A stretch of DNA of 64,000 nucleotides, from NCBI RefSeq assembly GCF_014195505.1, contig NZ_JACIBV010000001.1, forward strand, positions 1,302,001-1,366,000, read 5' to 3'. The notes beneath the pieces are model-generated. The model worked only from the letters and a program-made list of their open reading frames with translations, searched no databases and was not told the DNA's origin. Shown here piece after piece: positions 8,009 to 16,051 of this stretch (the stretch's first letter is position 1; each line of letters opens with the position of its first letter). This stretch comes from Nonomuraea dietziae (GTDB lineage: Bacteria > Actinomycetota > Actinomycetes > Streptosporangiales > Streptosporangiaceae). Made by a program: the position numbers and the translations under genes.

Positions 8009-8276
8009 GAATCGAAGCAGTTTCGCCAGCGCCTCGCTCCCCCGGCACCTGGTACGGGGCGTGGTGGGGTTCGGCGCGCTGATCGCCTCGGTGGCCCTGC
8101 TGCCCGTGCTGGGGCTCGTGAGTCTGGTGCTCGCCCCTGTCGGCCTGCTCGCCCTGCGCGGGTGCCCCACCTGCTGGGCGATCGGGCTGGTGGAGACCAT
8201 CTCGATGGGCAGGCTGCGGCGTTCGTGCGTGGACGGCCGGTGCGAGCTGACCGACGGCCGTGCGACGAAGGCCTGA
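8001..8276 (+). CDS. Small Cys-containing membrane protein in sigma operon
   Basis: 91 aa with one or two hydrophobic helices (about 20-54) and a Cys-rich C-terminal part: a CPTCW motif near 56-60, then a conserved-looking segment GLVETISMGRLRRSCVDGRC. The CPxCW pair and the later CxxxxC pair could bind metal or act as a redox pair. Overlap with the sigma gene implies coexpression, so it is a candidate membrane anti-sigma or sensor partner, by analogy with zinc or redox anti-sigma proteins, although no anti-sigma domain is recognisable. Confidence 0.7.
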   Translation: MSENRSSFASASLPRHLVRGVVGFGALIASVALLPVLGLVSLVLAPVGLLALRGCPTCWAIGLVETISMGRLRRSCVDGRCELTDGRATKA

Positions 8277-8281
8277 CAGGA

Positions 8282-10081
8282 TCAGGTGGCGGGCGAGGGC
8301 GAACGGCGCCACGCCACCCAGTTCCCCGCGTGGTTCTGGTTGCTGATCACCGGCCACCAGCCCTTGGGCGCCGCGGGCCAGGTGCTCTGGCTCGGCGTTC
8401 CCGCCCGCCACGGGACCACGACGAGGGTCACGTCGGGCGGGAGCCCCTCGGGCCTGCGCAGGTCGACGGGGACCAGCCTGGTCGGCACCTGGACCGCGTG
8501 CGACACCCAGATGCGCCAGTGCAGCCCCTCGTAGCTGATGCCCACCCTGTCCTGCGGACGTAGGCCGGCGGGGGTGAGGTCGGTGGCGAAGCTCAACGCG
8601 TTGCCCCACGGCGCGGAGACCTTCACCACGGTCACTCCCGCGATCGCGCACTCGGCCGCCACGCACGCCGCGGCGATGACGGCCAGCCCGGTCCCGCGCG
8701 GCGCCGTGGCCCTCACCAGCGCGGCCAGCGTGAGCGCGAGCACAGCGGTCAGTGTGGCCAGGCCGAGGTTGAGTGACCCCCAGTTCCAGGTGAGAAAGGA
8801 GATCTCGGGGAAGTCGAACACGCCGAAGAAGTCGCGGGTCAGTCGCTCGCCCGCGTGCAGACTGACGATCGCCATCGTCACCAGGGTGAGGGCCGCGGCC
8901 GCGAGCACCGCCCTGAGCGCCACGGCGCGGCGGGCGCGGGTCAGCACCGTCAGCCCCACGGCGAGGAGCACGGGCGTCAGGCAGGCCAGATACCTGCCGT
9001 AGGCGAGGTTGGCGACGGTGCCCTCGCTCGGCAGGGCGGCCGCCGTGGCCAGGGCGACACCGGCCACGGCGGCCACCGTGGCGCCCGCCACCAGCCGGTC
9101 CGCCGAAGGCGCGTCCCGCCGCAGCACGAGGGCGGCCAGCGCGACCAGGCCGACGCCCGCCAGTCCCCAGGTGGCGACGATCGCGTGCCAGAGCTGGCCC
9201 GTGGCCACCGACAGCGTCCACGCCAGGCCGTCCCAGCTGGTCAGCCGGATGGTGAGCCAGTCCCCGAGCGGCGCGACGCCGCTCGGGTAGATCTGGTGCC
9301 GCACCCACGTGTTCAGCGCCCAGCCGAGGCCGGCTCCGGCCGCCGCGACGGCGGCCGCGGGCCAGAGGTCACGTCGGGCCGTACGGCCACGCAGGGCGGC
9401 CACAAGGGCGAGCAGGCAGGCGTGCACCCCGAGGAGGATGAGCCCGCGCGCGTGCGTGCTGTAGGCGAAGGCGACCGTGGCGCTCGCCGCGACGGCGTAA
9501 GACCTGCCGCCGCCGTCCAGCCAGGTGTGCAGCAGCAGCAGCCAGCCGAGGACGATCACCGGCAGCACGGCGTCGGTGAGCGCGAACTGGGAGTAGTACA
9601 CCGCGGAGGGAATGAGCGCGGTGACGTGGGCGAGCACATAGGCCTTGCCCTTCGGCAACCCCATCCGGCGGAGCGCCAGACAGGCCAGGACCAGCAGCCC
9701 CGCGCCGACCATCGCGTTGATGACGATGACCAGGCGATAGACGGTCGCGGGGTCGTCGCTGAGCCAGTACGCCGGGGCGATGAGCAGCGGATAGCCGCCC
9801 TGGTAGAACGTCCGCCAGGACAGGTCGCTCGCCGCGCCGCCCGACAGCAGCCGCGCGGCCAGTAGATATCCGGACTCATCGGGAATCAGCAGGGGCACCG
9901 CGTGCTGGAATCCGAGGATGACACGAAGAGCGGCCTGGGCCAGCCAACCCGCCACGAGGGCGGAGATCCACGACCGCTCTTTGACGGGCGAAGAAGTGAG
10001 AATGGACGGGATACTGACGCTCGCTGGTCCCACGATGGCCCCTGAGGAAAAGACACGACTGGGTGGTGACGGCCGCACCAT
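8282..10081 (-). CDS. GT-C fold membrane glycosyltransferase (PMT/ArnT-like)
   Basis: 599 aa polytopic membrane protein with about 11-13 hydrophobic helices. After the first helix comes the first periplasmic loop with the acidic motif IPDESGYLLAARLL, which matches the catalytic DE motif of GT-C transferases that use polyprenyl-phosphate sugars. The C-terminal 130 residues form an extracytoplasmic domain. The ATG at 10081 has GGAG four bases upstream. It lies 124 bp downstream of, and on the same strand as, a GPT-rich collagen-like secreted protein, a plausible acceptor for O-glycosylation (inference). Other possible roles: lipid or wall polymer glycosylation. Confidence 0.78.
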   Translation of the reverse strand: MVRPSPPSRVFSSGAIVGPASVSIPSILTSSPVKERSWISALVAGWLAQAALRVILGFQHAVPLLIPDESGYLLAARLLSGGAASDLSWRTFYQGGYPLLIAPAYWLSDDPATVYRLVIVINAMVGAGLLVLACLALRRMGLPKGKAYVLAHVTALIPSAVYYSQFALTDAVLPVIVLGWLLLLHTWLDGGGRSYAVAASATVAFAYSTHARGLILLGVHACLLALVAALRGRTARRDLWPAAAVAAAGAGLGWALNTWVRHQIYPSGVAPLGDWLTIRLTSWDGLAWTLSVATGQLWHAIVATWGLAGVGLVALAALVLRRDAPSADRLVAGATVAAVAGVALATAAALPSEGTVANLAYGRYLACLTPVLLAVGLTVLTRARRAVALRAVLAAAALTLVTMAIVSLHAGERLTRDFFGVFDFPEISFLTWNWGSLNLGLATLTAVLALTLAALVRATAPRGTGLAVIAAACVAAECAIAGVTVVKVSAPWGNALSFATDLTPAGLRPQDRVGISYEGLHWRIWVSHAVQVPTRLVPVDLRRPEGLPPDVTLVVVPWRAGTPSQSTWPAAPKGWWPVISNQNHAGNWVAWRRSPSPAT

Positions 10082-10157
10082 ATCTCCGGAGATTCACTCT
10101 GACGGCGCCGCAACATCCGGGTCGCGTATTCACGTGGCAATGAGTGAGTGAGCGGGC

Positions 10158-10179
10158 GTGCCCGGGATGTCCCGGACAC
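10158..10179 (-). terminator. Hairpin after collagen-like gene
   Basis: Inverted repeat with arms GTGCCCGGGA and TCCCGGACAC (one mismatch) in the 124-bp gap between the collagen-like gene and the glycosyltransferase gene. No U-tract, as usual in actinobacteria. It may attenuate rather than end transcription. Confidence 0.5.
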
Positions 10180-10205
10180 GGTGCCGCGACTACTCCTGCC
10201 GTCCC

Positions 10206-10961
10206 TCAGTCGACCGGCGGCGTGTTTCTGACGAAGGGCCTGCAGTTCGTGGGCCAGGTGTAGGTGCCCGCGATGACGCACGAGGTCTGGTAGACGTCCC
10301 CGTCCGCGGTGAGGATGGAGATGTGGATGTCGTTGCTGGGCGGCTCGCCCTGGTCCACGATCGTGGCCGCGACGACCGTCTCACCTCCCGGAACGAGCGG
10401 CGTCAGATCCTGCCAGGTCGGCATCTTGCTCGAGTCCCTGACGAACAGGCCTCCGGAGGCCGGGACGAGCAGGGTGAAGTACTTGTTGTTGGCCTGCGCG
10501 CTGTCGAGGCTCACGCCTGGCCCCTGCGCTCCGGTCTCACCCGCGGGACCTGTCGGGCCGATCGGGCCGGTCGGACCGGTGACGCCTGTGGAAGGTCCGG
10601 CGGGGCCGGTCGGGCCCATTGGGCCGGTCGGACCGGTGCTGCCCGTGGAAGGCCCGGCGGGGCCGGTCGGGCCGGTCGCACCTGCGGGTCCTCGCGGCCC
10701 CTCGGGGCCCCTCGGTCCCGGCGGGCACTTACAGCCGCGGATGTGGCAGCGCCTCTTGCAGGGATCGGGAAAAGACTCCGAAGAGGCGGTTCCGACACCC
10801 GAGGACGACGCGCCACCGAGCCACTCCGAGCGGAAGGTGTCGGCCGAGGCGCCCCCGGACGTACTGAGGGATGAAGCGAGGACGATCGTCGCCGTGGCCC
10901 ACGCCAAAGCTCGACCACCGAAGCGGAGATGATTCGCCCGCTTGGCACTAATTATGGACAT
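10206..10961 (-). CDS. Collagen-like secreted protein CLP1 (GPT-rich)
   Basis: 251 aa from the ATG at 10961 (GGAAG upstream). Residues 1-40 form a signal peptide ending near GGASA-DT. A Cys cluster (C68, C72, C77, C79) ends in [15 protein letters not shown] and leads into about 20 Gly-X-Y triplets (82-150), mostly GPT, GPA and GPI, built on a 19-residue repeat broken twice by the four-residue unit GPST. The C-terminal domain (about 151-251, C228 and C240) is shared with the collagen-like protein at 30.3 kb. Bacterial collagens fold into trimers; the Cys cluster may lock chain register and the C-domain may drive trimerisation. Thr in GPT triplets is a known O-glycosylation site in Bacillus BclA, and a GT-C transferase gene follows. 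Confidence 0.85.
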   Translation of the reverse strand: MSIISAKRANHLRFGGRALAWATATIVLASSLSTSGGASADTFRSEWLGGASSSGVGTASSESFPDPCKRRCHIRGCKCPPGPRGPEGPRGPAGATGPTGPAGPSTGSTGPTGPMGPTGPAGPSTGVTGPTGPIGPTGPAGETGAQGPGVSLDSAQANNKYFTLLVPASGGLFVRDSSKMPTWQDLTPLVPGGETVVAATIVDQGEPPSNDIHISILTADGDVYQTSCVIAGTYTWPTNCRPFVRNTPPVD

Positions 10962-11171
10962 CTTGCTTCCATCTGACGTCGAGGTTTCCGAAGAATCCAA
11001 TTCACTACCGCGCCACAACGGCAGCGGCACGCAGGAGATACCCCTCGACTCGATAGAAAACCCGTGGTTTCTCGCCATTTGCAGGCAAAGGTACTTCAAG
11101 TCCGAATTAGCCGCCCGCGACGCCGTCTTTCCATGTCAGCCCTACCATTATTCACATATTGTCCTATTTCA
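10962..11171. promoter_or_regulatory. AT-rich upstream region of CLP1
   Basis: 210 bp between the AfsR-type gene and the collagen-like gene, both on the minus strand. The stretch 11130-11180 is clearly AT-richer than its surroundings, which suggests the CLP1 promoter and possibly a transfer boundary. No defined -10/-35 pair can be assigned with confidence. Confidence 0.35.
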
Positions 11172-14100
11172 TCACTTAATAGCGTCGGCGGGGAGGAGTC
11201 CGCCACCGACGGCGAACTCCGCGGCGAACCGCGTCTCGCCGATGGCCTCGACGGCTCCGGCGGCGATCCTGTCGACGTCCACCCGCTCACCCTGTGGCAG
11301 TGGCACGCCCACCGACCGCCTGGCCGCCGCGGCGGCCCCCAGCAGCCTGGCGGCGTGGCCGGGATGGCCCGCCAGCAGCCGGGCCCCCGCCAGCCCCTCC
11401 AGCGCCAGCGCGACCGCCCGCGGATCGCCCGTCGCCTCGGCGGCGGCGAAGCCGTCCAGCTGCAGGGCCGTGGCGGTGTCGGCCTGGCCCCTGTGCTCGG
11501 CGATGAAACCCAGCTCGGCCAGGATCAGCGCGGGCAGACCCGGCTCGTAGCCCATCCGGCGGTGCAGGTCGAGGACGCTGCGCAGATGCGCCTGCGCGGT
11601 GTCGAGGTCGCCCTCTCTACGCGCCCCCATGCCGAGCCCGATCTCGGCGAACTGCTCGCCGAAGGTGTCCGACTGCTCGACGGCCAGCCGCCGCGCGCGC
11701 TCGTGGAACTGCCTGGCCTTCGGGTAGTCCCGCGTCAGCAGGGCGATCCTGCCCAGCCCCGCCAGCTTGAAGGACACCTCCCGCCAGAGACCGAGGTCCT
11801 CGGCCATCCGCAGTCCGTCGCGGTGGAGCCTCGCGGCGCGCTCGTAGTCGCCCAGGACCTCGGCCTCGGTGGCCAGCGGCGTCATGGCCTGAATCTGGCC
11901 CCACTGGTCGCCGAGGTCCCTGAACAGCTCGAGGCTGCGCTCGCTGTCCTGCCGTACCGCGCCGAAGTCGCCGCGCAGCTTGGCGTGGAAGCTCCTGCTG
12001 CTCAGGGCGGCGGCGGTGCCCCAGCGGTCGCCGAGCGAGCCGAAGGTCGCCAGCGCGCGGTCGATGAGGTCCGCGCTCCTGGACGGGTCGCCGATGCCGT
12101 AGGTGTGCGATCCGAGGAACCACTCCATCCTGGCGCGCCCGCCGGGATCGTCCACCTCCTCATACGGCTGCAGCGCGGCGAAGTGGGCGGCGCCCCCGCC
12201 GAGCAGCAGCCTGATGCCGCCCAGCCAGGCCGTGGCCTTGGCCACCTCGGTGTCCGAGCCGCCCTGCCCAGCCGACAGTGCCATGGCGAGCAACCGCTCG
12301 GCCTCGCTGATCCTGCCGCGCAGGTACCAGTACCAGGTCAGCGCGTTGACCAGGCGCAGAGCCAGATCGGCCGCGCCGGAGCGCGCCGCGCTCTCCAGGG
12401 CGGCGCGCAGGTTGGCGCTCTCGAGGTCCAGCCGCCGCAGCCACTGCCGCTGGCCGTGGCCCCTCAGGTGCGGCTCCGCGCGTTCGGCCATGCGCGTGTA
12501 GTACTCGCGGTGCCCTCGCCTGAGAGCTTCGAGCTCGCCCGCCTCGCTGAGGCGTTCGACGCAGTAGGCCGTGACCGACTCGAGCAGCCGGTAGCGGGGA
12601 CCGTCCTGGTCGTCGGAGACGACGACCAGCGAGCAGTCGACCAGGCGGGCGAGCAGGTCGACGACCGTCGCGGGATCCAGGTCGCCCGCGGCGCAGACCT
12701 CCTCGGCGGCGGCCAGCGTGCAGCCGCCGGCGTGCACGGCCAGCCGTCTCAGCACCGCGCGCTCGTGGTCGCCGAGCAGCGACCAGGACCAGTCGATCAC
12801 CGCGCGCAGGGTCCGCTGCCGTTCAGGGGCCCCGCGCGCTCCCGCGGCCAGCAGGCGGAACCGGTCGTCGAGGCGGGCCGCCACCTCGTGCACGCCCAGC
12901 GCCCTGACCCTGGTGGCGGCCATCTCCAGCGCGAGGGGGATGCCGTCCAGGCGTTCGCAGATCGACACGACCGCCTCGACGGTGCTCTCGTCGAGGGTGA
13001 AGGAGGGGGCCGCGGCGCTCGCCCTCGCCACGAACAGCTCCACGGCGCTGAAGCGGCGCGCCTCCTCGGGGCCGAGGCCGGCCCCGGGGGCGGGCAGCAT
13101 CAGGGGAGGCACCGGTCGCACGTGCTCTCCCGTGATGCCGAGATGCTCCTGGCCCGTCGCGAGGATCTTCAGCAGGGGCGCCGCCTTGAGCAGGTGCTCG
13201 GCCAGCTCGGCGACCGGTTCGACCACGTGCTCGCAGTTGTCGAAGACCAGCAGGGCGGGCCTGTCGCCCAGCGCGTGGACGATCCGGTCGACCGGCGACA
13301 GCGGCCCGCTCACGTCGTCGCGCACGCCGAGGACGCCGCCGACCGCCTGGTACACCTCGGCGCAGGCGCGTGAGCCTCGAGACGGGGGCAGCGCGGCGAA
13401 CTCGACCAGCCGTACTCCGCCGGGAAAGGCGTCGCCGGCCCGCGCGGCGACCGCAAGGGCGAGCCGGGTCTTGCCGACCCCTCCCGCGCCGGTGAGGGTG
13501 ACCAGTCTGGCGCTCTCCAGCAGGGCGCGCAGCTCGCCGACCGCCTCGGCCCTGCCGATCAGGTCGGTGAGCGGGCTCGGCACGTTCGTCAACGGGCGGA
13601 CGGAGGTCGTGACGGGAGCGGGCGCGGCGGTCAGCGCGGGGTCCTGGGTCAGGATCGCCTGGTGCAGCGCGGCCAGCTCGGGGGTGGGATCCAGGCCGAG
13701 GCTCTCGGCCAGCAGCTCGCGCAGCTCGGCGTAGCTGCTCAGGGCGGCGCTCTGCCGTCCCGCGAGGTAGAGCGCGCGCACGTGCGCGGCGCGCAGCCGC
13801 TCGCGCAGCGGATGGACGGCGACCAGGTCGCCGAGCTCGTCGGCCAGCAGCGCGTGCTCGCCCAGCCGCAGCCGCGCCTCGGCCTGCTCCTCCAGCGCGG
13901 TCAGCCGCTGCTCCTCCAGCCGCGCTGTCGCCGCCCTGGTGAACTCCTCGTCGGCGAAGTCGGCGAAGGCGGGGCCGCGCCACACCGCGAGGGCGTCGGC
14001 CAGCAGGGCGGCGCGCTCTTCCTGATGCTCGCTCGCCCGCGCCCGAGCCGTCAGCTCCTGGAAGCGGGCCTCGTCGACCGCGCCGGGCTCGACGCGCAGC

Positions 14101-14396
14101 TGGTATCCGGCCGGGCGGGAGACGATCAGCTGCCTGCCGCCGGGCTCGGCCTCCTCCAGCACCCGGCGCAGCTGCCAGATCTTGCTCTGCAGCGCGCCTG
14201 TCGGGTTGTTCGGCGGCTTCGCGCCCCACACGTCGTCGATCAGCCTGTCGGCCGGCACCGGCCGTCCCCTGTGCACGAGCAGGTCGGCCAGCAGGGCGCG
14301 GACCTTGAGCTCGGGAACCCTGACCGCTCGCCCGTCCTCCGTCCACACCCCCAGCGGGCCGAGCACCCCGAAACGCATGCGGTCACGGTAGCCCAT
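11172..14396 (-). CDS. AfsR/SARP-type regulator with NB-ARC and TPR domains
   Basis: About 1074 aa. Domain order: OmpR-like winged helix (starting MRFGVLGPLGVWTEDGRAV), bacterial transcriptional activation domain (about 100-250), NB-ARC ATPase with P-loop TLTGAGGVGKTRLAL near 340, and a long TPR region to the C-terminus. The ATG at 14396 has a GAGGTG ribosome binding site; a family-typical start six codons later (14378) has a weaker one. Such STAND regulators activate secondary metabolite or transport genes. It is divergent from a DHA2 exporter (107 bp between starts), the most obvious target; no biosynthetic genes are adjacent. Confidence 0.93.
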   Translation of the reverse strand: MGYRDRMRFGVLGPLGVWTEDGRAVRVPELKVRALLADLLVHRGRPVPADRLIDDVWGAKPPNNPTGALQSKIWQLRRVLEEAEPGGRQLIVSRPAGYQLRVEPGAVDEARFQELTARARASEHQEERAALLADALAVWRGPAFADFADEEFTRAATARLEEQRLTALEEQAEARLRLGEHALLADELGDLVAVHPLRERLRAAHVRALYLAGRQSAALSSYAELRELLAESLGLDPTPELAALHQAILTQDPALTAAPAPVTTSVRPLTNVPSPLTDLIGRAEAVGELRALLESARLVTLTGAGGVGKTRLALAVAARAGDAFPGGVRLVEFAALPPSRGSRACAEVYQAVGGVLGVRDDVSGPLSPVDRIVHALGDRPALLVFDNCEHVVEPVAELAEHLLKAAPLLKILATGQEHLGITGEHVRPVPPLMLPAPGAGLGPEEARRFSAVELFVARASAAAPSFTLDESTVEAVVSICERLDGIPLALEMAATRVRALGVHEVAARLDDRFRLLAAGARGAPERQRTLRAVIDWSWSLLGDHERAVLRRLAVHAGGCTLAAAEEVCAAGDLDPATVVDLLARLVDCSLVVVSDDQDGPRYRLLESVTAYCVERLSEAGELEALRRGHREYYTRMAERAEPHLRGHGQRQWLRRLDLESANLRAALESAARSGAADLALRLVNALTWYWYLRGRISEAERLLAMALSAGQGGSDTEVAKATAWLGGIRLLLGGGAAHFAALQPYEEVDDPGGRARMEWFLGSHTYGIGDPSRSADLIDRALATFGSLGDRWGTAAALSSRSFHAKLRGDFGAVRQDSERSLELFRDLGDQWGQIQAMTPLATEAEVLGDYERAARLHRDGLRMAEDLGLWREVSFKLAGLGRIALLTRDYPKARQFHERARRLAVEQSDTFGEQFAEIGLGMGARREGDLDTAQAHLRSVLDLHRRMGYEPGLPALILAELGFIAEHRGQADTATALQLDGFAAAEATGDPRAVALALEGLAGARLLAGHPGHAARLLGAAAAARRSVGVPLPQGERVDVDRIAAGAVEAIGETRFAAEFAVGGGLLPADAIK

Positions 14397-14503
14397 CGCG
14401 CACCTCAGACCAGGGCCGGGTGGGCGGCAGAGGACCGGGAGAAGTCCGGGAGAACATCCACAGCGCTCCCGGCGACGCTGGAGCCCTCTACGGAAGGAGC
14501 CCC

Positions 14504-16051
14504 ATGTCATCGAAGAGAGCGGGAAGCAGGGAGTGGACCGGGCTGGCCGTGCTGGCCCTGCCCACCCTGCTGCTGTCCCTCGACCAGAGCGTGCTGTTCC
14601 TGGCGCTGCCGCCCCTGGCCGAGACGCTGCGGCCCAGCGGCACGCAGACCTTGTGGATCATGGACGTCTACGGGTTCATGATGGCCGGCTTCCTGGTCAC
14701 CATGGGCACGCTCGGAGACAGGATCGGCCGCAGGAGACTGCTGATGATCGGCGCCGTCGGGGTCGGCGTCACCTCCTTGCTGGCCGCCTACTCCACGAGC
14801 GCCGAGATGCTCATCGTCAGCCGGGCGCTGCTCGGGGTCGCCGCGGCCACGCTCATGCCGTCCACGCTGGCCCTGATCAGCAACATGTTCCAGGACCCCG
14901 GGCAGCGCGGCAGGGCCATCGCGCTGTGGGCAGGCTGCTTCATGGCCGGCACCGCGCTCGGCCCGGTGGTCGGCGGGGTGCTGCTCGAGTTCTTCTGGTG
15001 GGGCTCGGTGTTCCTCCTGGGCGTGCCCGTGATGCTGGTCCTGCTGGTGACAGCACCTTTCCTGCTGCCTGAGTACCGCGACCCGACGGCCGGCAGGCTC
15101 GACCTGTTCAGCGTGGCCCTCTCGCTGGCCGCCGTCCTGCCGTTCGTCTACGGGCTCAAGGAGATCACCCGGTACGGCTGGCAGCCGCTGCCGATCCTGA
15201 CCGCGCTGGCCGGGCTGGCCGTCGGCGCGGTGTTCGTGGCCAGGCAGCGCGGGCTGGCCCATCCGGTGCTGGACGTCCGCCTGTTCCGCTCCCCCGCCTT
15301 CACCGCCTCGCTGCTGATCTCCACGCTCATCATGGTCGCCATGTCGGGCAGCTACCTGTTCGTCACCGGCTTCCTCCAGATGGTCGAAGGGCTCTCCCCC
15401 GCGCGGGCCGGCCTGTGGATGGTGCCGTCGGCGATCGCCTCCATCGTCTCGGCGCAGCTGGCGCCCACCCTGGCCAGGCGCTTCTCGATGGGGACGGTCA
15501 TCGGCGCGGGACTGGCCGTCGCGGCGGCCGGTTACGTGGTGATCGCCTTCGCCGGTCCCGTCGGCGGGCTGCCGTTGCTGGTCACCGGATTCGTGGTCAG
15601 CTTCTTCGGCACCGGCCCCATCGGGGCGCTGGGCACCCACCTGGTGGTCAGCTCGGCCCCTCCCGAGCAGGGCGGGTCGGCGGCCTCGCTGCAGGAGACC
15701 AGCGGCCACCTCGGTGTCGCGGCAGGCATCGCCGCCCTCGGCAGCCTCGGCGCCGCCGTCTACCGCGAGAAGGTCGTCATCCCCGCCGGAGCCTCCTTCG
15801 ACGCCGCCCGCGACAACCTCGAGGGCGCGCTGGCGCTGGCGGGGCTGCTTCCCGCGGAGGTCCTGGCCGCCGCCAGGGCCGCCTACACCAGCGGGCTGAA
15901 CACCGTCGCGGTCGTGTGCGCGGTGTTCGCCGCCGCCGCCGCGCTCGTCGCGATCACCGCCCTGCGGCGGGTCGGCGCCGGCGGGGTGGCGCTGGAGAGG
16001 GAGCGGCCGCTCGAGCCCTCGGGCGCCGTCAGGCGAGGTTCAGCCGGCTGA
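14504..16051 (+). CDS. DHA2 family (14-TM) MFS drug exporter
   Basis: 515 aa from an ATG with GGAAGGAG upstream. EmrB/QacA-type proton antiporter: motif A-like GTLGDRIGRRRLLMIG after helix 2, motif D1-like LDQSVLFLALPPLAETL in helix 1, and motif C GCFMAGTALGPVVGGVLLEF in helix 5. About 14 helices. It is divergent from the AfsR/SARP regulator, suggesting regulated efflux of a metabolite or drug. The 3' end overlaps the convergent LuxR-type gene by 23 bp. Confidence 0.93.
   Translation: MSSKRAGSREWTGLAVLALPTLLLSLDQSVLFLALPPLAETLRPSGTQTLWIMDVYGFMMAGFLVTMGTLGDRIGRRRLLMIGAVGVGVTSLLAAYSTSAEMLIVSRALLGVAAATLMPSTLALISNMFQDPGQRGRAIALWAGCFMAGTALGPVVGGVLLEFFWWGSVFLLGVPVMLVLLVTAPFLLPEYRDPTAGRLDLFSVALSLAAVLPFVYGLKEITRYGWQPLPILTALAGLAVGAVFVARQRGLAHPVLDVRLFRSPAFTASLLISTLIMVAMSGSYLFVTGFLQMVEGLSPARAGLWMVPSAIASIVSAQLAPTLARRFSMGTVIGAGLAVAAAGYVVIAFAGPVGGLPLLVTGFVVSFFGTGPIGALGTHLVVSSAPPEQGGSAASLQETSGHLGVAAGIAALGSLGAAVYREKVVIPAGASFDAARDNLEGALALAGLLPAEVLAAARAAYTSGLNTVAVVCAVFAAAAALVAITALRRVGAGGVALERERPLEPSGAVRRGSAG

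Noticed and set aside
10510..10730. Short-period repeats resembling a CRISPR or satellite array
   Set aside because: They are the in-frame codons of Gly-X-Y triplets in CLP1; no constant repeat with variable spacers.
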